A stretch of DNA of 64,000 nucleotides from CAYLKS01 sp964384205 [NCBI: uncultured bacterium]. Lineage in GTDB: Bacteria; JAGOEH01. Location: positions 1-64,000 of the forward strand of contig CAYLKS010000004.1 of NCBI GenBank assembly GCA_964384205.1, read 5' to 3'. The notes under the pieces were generated by a model. The model had not been told where the DNA came from, ran no database searches, and saw only the letters and a list, made by a program, of their open reading frames with translations. Shown here piece by piece: positions 1-6,381 of this stretch; the first letter of the stretch is position 1, and each line of letters begins with the position of its first letter. The translations under genes were made by a program, and so were the position numbers.

Positions 1-27
1 ATCTTTTTGTAAAGTTGTTAATTCAGA

Positions 28-555
28 TTATCTGTTTTGTAATCTTTCTATTACATCTTCTGTAAATATATTTCCAAATTTTTTAACAGAACTCAATTCA
101 TCAATTATTTCTCGAATAAATGGAATAATTTCTGTTAATACAAATAAAGATTCATCGATTGTATTTATATAATAATCATGAAAATGAACAATATTATTGC
201 GAAGATTACCAAGACGTCTTAAAGCATTTATTCTATCTTGTTGCAAATCAAAAAAAGCATCATATCTTTTTATCAATTCGTCAAAAGTTATAGTTTTAAA
301 ATTTTCCCTTTTTTCTTTTAAAGATTCTATTGTTTGTATATACGATGTTTTATTAACTTTTGATTGAATACGGCGAAACCTAATCAAATGTTCAACACTA
401 TTATTTTTATCTAAAACTAACACTTCGTCAGTTTCAAATAAATACTGTTTCATGAGCCGTTCAACAGCAATTGCAAAAAGAACAATCGAGAGTTCTAATT
501 TTTCATTATCAAAGAAATAATTTAATGCTTCTTGTAAAATTGTTGATGTGGGCAT
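28..555 (-). CDS. HEPN-domain protein, putative RNase
   Basis: This is a 175-aa mostly helical protein. Residues 119-124 read RNNIVH, which fits the R-x4-6-H motif of HEPN domains, many of which are metal-independent RNases acting as toxins or defence effectors. The rest of the protein is charged helix with no second domain I recognise. It is the last gene of the minus-strand defence run, starting 9 bp after the stop of the 47-aa lysine-rich gene. HEPN toxins are often paired with an MNT nucleotidyltransferase antitoxin, and none is visible here. The HEPN assignment rests on the motif, helical character and defence context. RNase activity is inference; a non-catalytic HEPN-like helper is the alternative. 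Confidence 0.6.
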   Translation of the reverse strand: MPTSTILQEALNYFFDNEKLELSIVLFAIAVERLMKQYLFETDEVLVLDKNNSVEHLIRFRRIQSKVNKTSYIQTIESLKEKRENFKTITFDELIKRYDAFFDLQQDRINALRRLGNLRNNIVHFHDYYINTIDESLFVLTEIIPFIREIIDELSSVKKFGNIFTEDVIERLQNR

Positions 556-564
556 CGGAGCTCA

Positions 565-708
565 TTATTTTTTCTTTGTTTTCTTTGTTTTCTTTGTTTT
601 CTTTGTTCTATATTTTTTCTCCCATGGTTCATATTTGGAACCGTCCCGTTTTCTATCCAACTTCTTTTTAGTTAAATCATCACCCTTGTATGTTTTTTTT
701 TTGGGCAT
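565..708 (-). CDS. 47-aa lysine-rich small protein with TKK repeats
   Basis: The ATG at 708 is preceded by GGAGG at 716-720, and 47 codons end at TAA 565-567. The product begins MPKKKTYKGDD and ends in four Thr-Lys-Lys units, so it is extremely basic. A run of ten A on the coding strand follows the second codon, and the C-terminal repeat is encoded by a 9-bp tandem repeat. It sits 13 bp after kwaB and 9 bp before the HEPN gene, so it is very probably cotranslated with them. I do not recognise a family. A nucleic-acid-binding partner or antitoxin for the HEPN protein would fit the position, but that is inference. The good ribosome-binding site and tight spacing argue for a real gene. Confidence 0.6.
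   Translation of the reverse strand: MPKKKTYKGDDLTKKKLDRKRDGSKYEPWEKKYRTKKTKKTKKTKKK
572..607 (-). repeat. Four tandem 9-bp repeats (TTCTTTGTT on plus strand)
   Basis: Four exact copies of a 9-bp unit lie inside the lysine-rich small gene. The unit length is a multiple of three, so copy-number change would lengthen or shorten the Thr-Lys-Lys tail without breaking the frame. Confidence 0.9.
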
Positions 709-721
709 TTAAATACCTCCT

Positions 722-1684
722 TTAGATTTTCTGTTTTTTCTGAGAGATATATTTATTATCAGTTAATAGAGACTGTTCAAAATCATCATTCAGTACTTTT
801 ACTAAATCATCCAAATTAGTATCTTTATCAACCATAATTTTATTCTCCTGAATTTCAACTTCGATTGATATTTGCGTTTTCAAAGCTATTAGCTTGTCAA
901 TATCTATTTGTTCATAATATCTATTTTGTTGAACAGTATACATTTTATACGCAAATCGCTTTGATTTTTCTATTTTTTCTTTTATTTTATCTTTTCCTTC
1001 ATCTTTAACTTCTATCAACTCAGAACCTCCCAGTGTTTCAATGAATTCTTTTGATTTATTTCTGTAATATTCAGCAAAATCAAAAATATACTCAAAAGTT
1101 TTTAAATTTTTAGAAATAAAAATATTATCTATCAAAACCACATCAAATATGTTACCCATACCTAATAGATTATATTTTAAAAGTTTAAATTCGTCATTCT
1201 CTAAAATAAAAAACATTTTTTTTGTCTGCATAAATTGAGATTTTATAAATTTTTGTAAAAATAAGACTTGTTTTGTCTCGTTGTCTTCTTCATACTCAAT
1301 TTTAACTATCCATGCTTTTATTTGACTTTTTTCATTAAGATCATCTTTTGATAACGTGTTTGGTTTTTTCTCTTCTGTTATATAAGGATAAAAATTTTGA
1401 AATACTGATAATCTATTTTGAGCTATCTTAAAAATTGATTGTTCTTCGTCTGGGTTATATTCAGGAATGCTATTATTTATTTCCTCTATTTCAGTAATAT
1501 AATTACCAATCTCATCTTTTAAAAGACAGAGTATTTTTTTCTTAATATCATTTTCAAAAAGCATTTTATAAATTACAAAAGGTTGTTGTTTTGTTTTTTT
1601 GTTTTCAAATAAATAAATATTCACAGTTAATGAAGTAGATCGATTTTCAATAATAGATTTAATTTTTTCAAATTTATTCTTCAT
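722..1684 (-). CDS. kwaB: Kiwa defence protein KwaB (DUF4868-like)
   Basis: This is a 320-aa soluble protein. The middle part (about residues 130-230) has the DUF4868 pattern: a beta-rich core with an FDVVLIDNIFI strand, then an FEYIF helix. DUF4868 defines KwaB, the DNA-binding cytoplasmic partner in the Kiwa anti-phage system. The gene overlaps the end of the membrane-protein gene kwaA by 11 bp, and both sizes (196 and 320 aa) match known KwaA/KwaB. In Kiwa, KwaA is thought to sense phage attack at the membrane and KwaB to act on phage DNA replication or expression. The family call is from remembered pattern and gene pairing, not from a search. Confidence 0.7.
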   Translation of the reverse strand: MKNKFEKIKSIIENRSTSLTVNIYLFENKKTKQQPFVIYKMLFENDIKKKILCLLKDEIGNYITEIEEINNSIPEYNPDEEQSIFKIAQNRLSVFQNFYPYITEEKKPNTLSKDDLNEKSQIKAWIVKIEYEEDNETKQVLFLQKFIKSQFMQTKKMFFILENDEFKLLKYNLLGMGNIFDVVLIDNIFISKNLKTFEYIFDFAEYYRNKSKEFIETLGGSELIEVKDEGKDKIKEKIEKSKRFAYKMYTVQQNRYYEQIDIDKLIALKTQISIEVEIQENKIMVDKDTNLDDLVKVLNDDFEQSLLTDNKYISQKKQKI

Positions 1685-2264
1685 TGTAAACCTCTCTTAA
1701 TAAATATAATCCCATATTAATTTGGGTTATTTTTATTTTCTTTTTTTCATTAACAAAATTTTTCATTTCATGAAAAGAATATTTTGTTAGAAGAATTCCT
1801 AATTTACTGTTTCTCCAATTATCATGTTTATATTCAAATTCAATTACATGATATCCTAATAACATCAAAATAGGATTTACCGCAAACATATTACTTTTTA
1901 TGTAAAGAACTGCTATTAGAAATATTATAATTAAAAGAATAATCACATTTCTACCCTGATTAAAAGCTAATAATGGTAGAATATAAGTAACTAAATAAGA
2001 AGTAATCTCGCTATCAATAGGTTTACATGACTCAATTTTCACAAAAGAAATATCAGTAGAATTTTTAAAATATTTTAGCATATAAAAAAGAAAAAATATT
2101 GATACAGAGAATAATAAAAAAATCCAGGATAAAAATGTATTAAAATGGAAATAAGGAAATTGATTATCAAATGCCTTATAATCAATAACCCAGTACATAA
2201 AATAAAAGGGTATATATGAAGTTAGAAATAAAATTATTTTAAATAGCAAACTAAGACGTTTCAT
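1674..2264 (-). CDS. kwaA: Kiwa defence membrane protein KwaA
   Basis: This is a 196-aa integral membrane protein with hydrophobic segments near residues 8-28, 43-66, 88-103 and 104-124, followed by a soluble tail of about 65 residues. The stretch SYLVTYILPLL followed by YIKSNMF and LLGYHV is what I associate with KwaA. It directly precedes and overlaps kwaB. Its ATG (2264) lies in a 23-bp segment that also encodes the last residues of an hsdS gene (EVFAK and stop), and the GAGGTG in that segment serves as its ribosome-binding site. The same segment starts the nuclease-like gene at 3647, so kwaA appears to have been joined behind a copied hsdS tail. Confidence 0.65.
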   Translation of the reverse strand: MKRLSLLFKIILFLTSYIPFYFMYWVIDYKAFDNQFPYFHFNTFLSWIFLLFSVSIFFLFYMLKYFKNSTDISFVKIESCKPIDSEITSYLVTYILPLLAFNQGRNVIILLIIIFLIAVLYIKSNMFAVNPILMLLGYHVIEFEYKHDNWRNSKLGILLTKYSFHEMKNFVNEKKKIKITQINMGLYLLREVYNEE

Positions 2265-2283
2265 TTCGCAAACACCTCTTTTT
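2261..2283 (-). repeat. Copy A of the 23-bp hsdS-tail repeat (start of kwaA)
   Basis: The segment is identical to 3644-3666 and carries GAGGTG and GCGAAATGA. Similarity continues imperfectly for about 20 bp upstream into the hsdS 3' end, with a 1-bp shift. At this copy the ATG starts kwaA. At the other copy the same bases end hsdS and start the nuclease gene. Confidence 0.9.
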
Positions 2284-2301
2284 TACTACTAACTTTACTG
2301 T

Positions 2302-2436
2302 TTACTTTATTTCTTTTCCGTCTTCCTCTGCAAATTTTGCTAATTCAGGTAAAAGTTGAGCTGCAAGAGGCATATCTATTCCTTGCGTTTTGTCAACACC
2401 GTCACCTATTACCAACACTTTGTTTTCATTTCTCAT
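2302..2436 (-). pseudogene. 44-codon SIR2-like N-terminal fragment
   Basis: The ORF has a good ribosome-binding site (GGAGG at 2444-2448) and encodes 44 aa starting MRNENKVLVIGDGVDKTQGI. The VLVIGDGVDKTQGID start resembles the nucleotide-binding N-terminus of SIR2-like NAD-consuming defence proteins, which normally run for 250 aa or more. Here a stop follows at once, and the next 40 bp are the degenerate hsdS tail that precedes kwaA. The simplest reading is a gene cut off by the recombination that placed kwaA here. It may still be translated. The family call is tentative because only the first strand and loop are present. Confidence 0.45.
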
Positions 2437-2450
2437 GAATTATCCTCCAT

Positions 2451-3647
2451 TCAATCTATACTTATGGAAAACAAGTATAGATTATCCTTGTCTTTAATTT
2501 TAAAAAAAGAATTTTCAATTTCTTCCAATTTATTTAAACTATGAAAATTACAACTATTATTATTAAATACAAATATTATTCCATCTTTAATTTGTTTAGT
2601 GGGAAAAGCAGTATTATAATTACTTATGTAAGTTTCTATTTGAGTAATCCACTGAGTAAGTGTTGCAATTGAGCAACTATGAGTTATAAACTTACATTCA
2701 ATGATAATAGGCGGAAATTGTTCAATTTCATTTATCAGAATATCATATCGAGAATTTCCAAAATGCTTTTCATGATCGATTATAAGATGCTCATCATTTC
2801 CTTTATCAAGAAATTGCCGTAAATAAAGAAGGTAATGAGATTGACCGATTTCTTCTGCTTTACTATTTCTTTTATCATCAGATTTTTTATGATAAAAGTA
2901 ATCCGTTGTAAAAATTTTTAAATGACGCCTAAAATTTCTAAGAGTAAAATAAGTCCAATAGAGTCGTATAAATCTTTTTAATTCTTCTTCATTAATATCA
3001 TAATCATCTTCTGGGAAAAAAATAAAATTAGGGAATATGTTATTCCATTCCTTGCTAAATACAGTAAAAATTTCAGATATTTCTTCTATTGAAAATAAAT
3101 ATTCTTTGAATAAAAAATTGAAAAATTTCAAAGAATTTATAATAGTTCTAAAATTATTTAAAGGTATTTGTGAGTCCTCCCTTAAAAAAGAATCTATTCC
3201 ATCAATAAGTATTGCTATACTTTTTTCAGAAATTTCTTTTGTAAAAAAGATTAAAATATTATTATTTTCAAAGTCAGCATTTTTTTCGATATAAAATAGC
3301 AAGTGATATAATTCCTTAAAAAAATCCGTGTTAATTTTTTCTACAAACCTGTTTTTTAACCTTTCGGTTTTACTTAAATAGTATAAAAAGAAAATTAAAT
3401 ATATTAACATAAAGTTGTTTGTTTTAATTTTAATAAGATTCAATAAATCTTTTTTTTCATAAAGTTCAAAAACTTTTATATCTGCTTCCTCATTATAATC
3501 AATTGCTAAATAATCAAACAATTCATTTGCTGTTACTGTTTTAATCTTTCTAAGAAATTCCATAAAAAAATTGAAACTTATTTCTATTGATAGATCAAAA
3601 AAATTATTCTGATATGAGAACAAAAGCTGGTCTGTTCTTTCACTCAT
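2451..3647 (-). CDS. PD-(D/E)XK nuclease-like defence protein
   Basis: This is a 398-aa protein. Its first 260 residues are helical with no family I know. The C-terminal part has a plausible PD-(D/E)XK core: Glu293, Asp302 in RYDILI, then Glu317 and Lys319 in IIIECKF, followed by a QWITQIETY helix. That spacing is typical of restriction-like endonucleases and of DUF-type nucleases in defence islands. The start at 3647 overlaps the hsdS stop by ATGA and uses the GAGGTG in the hsdS tail as ribosome-binding site, so it is translationally coupled to the R-M genes. It might be an anti-phage effector or a modification-dependent nuclease. Its specificity cannot be judged. Confidence 0.6.
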   Translation of the reverse strand: MSERTDQLLFSYQNNFFDLSIEISFNFFMEFLRKIKTVTANELFDYLAIDYNEEADIKVFELYEKKDLLNLIKIKTNNFMLIYLIFFLYYLSKTERLKNRFVEKINTDFFKELYHLLFYIEKNADFENNNILIFFTKEISEKSIAILIDGIDSFLREDSQIPLNNFRTIINSLKFFNFLFKEYLFSIEEISEIFTVFSKEWNNIFPNFIFFPEDDYDINEEELKRFIRLYWTYFTLRNFRRHLKIFTTDYFYHKKSDDKRNSKAEEIGQSHYLLYLRQFLDKGNDEHLIIDHEKHFGNSRYDILINEIEQFPPIIIECKFITHSCSIATLTQWITQIETYISNYNTAFPTKQIKDGIIFVFNNNSCNFHSLNKLEEIENSFFKIKDKDNLYLFSISID

Positions 3648-3666
3648 TTCGCAAACACCTCTTTTT
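3644..3666 (-). repeat. Copy B of the 23-bp hsdS-tail repeat (start of nuclease gene)
   Basis: This is the intact 3' end of hsdMS, encoding EVFAK and stop, and it also holds the ribosome-binding site and ATG of the downstream nuclease gene. It is identical to 2261-2283, 1,383 bp away in direct orientation. Confidence 0.9.
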
Positions 3667-6364
3667 CTAATATTAATTTTATTGTTTTTTCTGCATTTTC
3701 TTTGAGTTTACGAATATGCTCAATTGTTTTAAATTGGGTATCTAAGAAATCGATAATTTCTTGTTGTTTTTCAAGAGGAGGGAGGGGGATTTTAAGTGAT
3801 AAATACTCTTTTGCATTTATGTTGGGCTGCCCAGCTTCTCGCTTAATAGAACTAATCCAGTATAAATAACATTTAGATTTAGTGAAATAAAAAACAAATT
3901 TAGGTGATATTTTTTCATTGAATTTAAATCGTATAAAATAACCTGCATATAAAGCTTTTTCTTTAATTTTTGATTCCTCATATAAGAAGGTCTTTCCAGC
4001 AGTTGCTCCACTTCTTGCAAATAACAAATCCCCATCTTCAAGAATATATTTTTCCTCTACTTTTTTGGCAGTCATCCATGTATCATCTTTAAGATTTCCA
4101 AAATCATCTACATCTGTTATACGAATGTACCGTATATCTTCTTCTTTTTTTCCTTCAATTGCAGGAGTATTAGCTCCATATTGAGGATTTTCTATTAAAA
4201 CCTCCCACATCTCAACCCAATCCCACTCACCTTCAAAGATTGAATCATCAATACCAGCATCAAGAATGGCTTTTTCCATCTCCTTGGCTTTTTCTATTAT
4301 TGCCTGCTGTTTATCTAATCGTTCTACAATCTGTTTTTGTATTTCAAGAGGTGGAAGAGTAATAACAATTTCTGATAATAAGTTATAACTCAAGCTATCC
4401 CTTATACTTCCAGAAGTAGATTCTCTAATTTTTTCTAAGAACCATTCACTTTTAAAAACATAAAATAAAAATTTTTCGTTTACATAATTACTATTTTTCA
4501 CTTTAAAAACCACATAAGCAGGGCTTACTAATCCTCTAATTTCTCTATTTACATAACCAATTGAGCCAATATTTACTCTATAAGGATTATAAACAAAACA
4601 TCCTTTTTCTATAATTTTGTAATTAGAAAGATTTTTTTCATAAGTATCTTTATTTTTTCCATACACATTTTCTTTAAAAAAATCATCCGCTAAAACTATA
4701 CCCCTCTCTTTTGTAATACTATAAACTGGTAATTTTTCTTTTTCTTTATTTCTAATAGAATAATTTGCTAAAATATCCCCTAATCTCACCCAATCCCACT
4801 TAATTTTTCCTCTCTCAACTTTCCTATACAACCCCGGATTAAGATTAAAATCTTTATTTTTTATCTCCTCAATATCAGCAATCCATACATGCTTATTATC
4901 CACAAAATCAGGCAATTTTTTATCGCTATTTTCAAGATACTTATTCCATTTTTTAAAAACCTCAACTGCTTTTGGTAAATCTCCGCATGGGGGATCATAA
5001 ATATTGGGATTTTCTCCCTGAAATGCTCCGTTAATTGGTCTTCTTTGCGTTGCCAGTGTAAAACCATCGCTTTGAATATCAAAAAACATTACTTTTTTTG
5101 TTGAAAAACTGTTCTCATCCTTTAGTTTTTTCCATTCCTTTTTTGTAGGTCTTTCAAAATATAAAACTGTTGTTTTTACGCCGCTGTAAGGTTGAAAAAT
5201 ACCTGCGGGCATTGAAAAAATTGCTTTTAGATTGTATTCTCTCAAAAGTTTTTTTCTTATGTTTTTAAATGAACTTGAATTATCAAATAGTATTTTATCA
5301 AGTATAATTACAACTGCTCTTGAAGGTTTTTGTTTCCCTTCTTTAGAAAAACTTAGAGAATTCATAATATGTTGAATAAAAAGGGCTTCAAATCTTTTTA
5401 CATGATAGGTAAAAACACCAACCCTTGACTGAGTAAGTGGCCCATAAGGTGGATTAGATAGTATTACATCAAATTTCTCTTTATTTTCCTGTTGTGCCCT
5501 GTTATCAAGTGAATCCGCTTCTTTAAGATTTGATTTTCCGTCATTATGTAGTATCATATTCATCATTGCAAGTTTAAAAACATCAGGTGCTTTTTCAACA
5601 GCCCAGAGATGTATTTCTTTCAAATTACTTAATAATTTTTCTGCTCTGTCAGATGTGTAACCGCAGTAAGTAGCCGTAGGTTCTTTAACACTGTTATAAC
5701 TTTTTTGAGTGCTTTTTTCTATTTTTGATTTTACAACTTCAAATGCTCTTAATATAAAACCTCCTGTGCCTGCTGCAGGATCATAAATAGTCTCTCCTAT
5801 TTGAGGGTCTGCAAGTTCCACCATAAAGTGGATAATATGTCTTGGAGTAAAATATTGACCGTATTGTTTTTGTTCCCCTAATTTCTGGACAACAAATTCA
5901 TAGGCTCTGCCCATTACATCAAAGTTTTCTTCAAGTTTTAAATCAATAAGTCTGCTTAACAAATCCCTTATAGTTGGTCCGTATTTTATTCTCCATATGT
6001 GTTTATCAAAAAGTTTTCTAAAAAGCCACAAATCTCTGCCATCATGATCTTTTATTTTAGCAAGTTTCTGAAATATCTCTTTTACTGTGCTTACTGCCTG
6101 CGTTACATCAATTTCATTATTTACGATTTTATTTGCCCAATTATAAAATCTTAATTCTTCGGGTAAATAGGGGGTATATTTTTTGCCGTCAAGTTTAGCT
6201 AATTTTTCATTTTTTATTTCTTGATCATCAAATAGTTTCAAAAAAAGAAAGTAACTAAATTCTTCCAAGTATTCGGTTGTTTTTAATGTGTCATCTCTGA
6301 AAATATTTGCTATATTCCATAATTTATTACCAAGTTGATGAAAATCAACTTTATTGTTTTCCAT
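3644..6364 (-). CDS. hsdMS: Type I restriction-modification methylase-specificity fusion (HsdM-HsdS)
   Basis: This 906-aa protein joins both modification subunits. Residues 1-150 form the helical N12 domain. Residues 150-420 form the N6-adenine methylase with SAM motif DPAAGTGGF (195-203) and catalytic NPPYG (304-308). From about 520 to the end are two target-recognition domains, each closed by the helical LPPLE(I/K)QxxI element of HsdS. Separate HsdM and HsdS are usual, and fused versions occur in some type I systems. The start is set by GGAGG 8 bp upstream of 6364. The gene follows hsdR by 17 bp. The protein would methylate adenine in a bipartite site and guide HsdR. The site itself cannot be deduced. 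Confidence 0.9.
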   Translation of the reverse strand: MENNKVDFHQLGNKLWNIANIFRDDTLKTTEYLEEFSYFLFLKLFDDQEIKNEKLAKLDGKKYTPYLPEELRFYNWANKIVNNEIDVTQAVSTVKEIFQKLAKIKDHDGRDLWLFRKLFDKHIWRIKYGPTIRDLLSRLIDLKLEENFDVMGRAYEFVVQKLGEQKQYGQYFTPRHIIHFMVELADPQIGETIYDPAAGTGGFILRAFEVVKSKIEKSTQKSYNSVKEPTATYCGYTSDRAEKLLSNLKEIHLWAVEKAPDVFKLAMMNMILHNDGKSNLKEADSLDNRAQQENKEKFDVILSNPPYGPLTQSRVGVFTYHVKRFEALFIQHIMNSLSFSKEGKQKPSRAVVIILDKILFDNSSSFKNIRKKLLREYNLKAIFSMPAGIFQPYSGVKTTVLYFERPTKKEWKKLKDENSFSTKKVMFFDIQSDGFTLATQRRPINGAFQGENPNIYDPPCGDLPKAVEVFKKWNKYLENSDKKLPDFVDNKHVWIADIEEIKNKDFNLNPGLYRKVERGKIKWDWVRLGDILANYSIRNKEKEKLPVYSITKERGIVLADDFFKENVYGKNKDTYEKNLSNYKIIEKGCFVYNPYRVNIGSIGYVNREIRGLVSPAYVVFKVKNSNYVNEKFLFYVFKSEWFLEKIRESTSGSIRDSLSYNLLSEIVITLPPLEIQKQIVERLDKQQAIIEKAKEMEKAILDAGIDDSIFEGEWDWVEMWEVLIENPQYGANTPAIEGKKEEDIRYIRITDVDDFGNLKDDTWMTAKKVEEKYILEDGDLLFARSGATAGKTFLYEESKIKEKALYAGYFIRFKFNEKISPKFVFYFTKSKCYLYWISSIKREAGQPNINAKEYLSLKIPLPPLEKQQEIIDFLDTQFKTIEHIRKLKENAEKTIKLILEKEVFAK

Positions 6365-6381
6365 TAAAATCCTCCTTAAAA

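Noticed and set aside
572-607. 9-bp repeat cluster as a CRISPR array
   Set aside because: The units are contiguous with no spacers and far too short. No CRISPR-like repeat-spacer array or cas gene was seen in the window.
471-671. Plus-strand ORF with repeated FSLFSLF motif
   Set aside because: It is the antisense of the lysine-repeat small gene and the HEPN gene start. It has no ribosome-binding site, and its repeat is explained by the 9-bp repeat read on the other strand.
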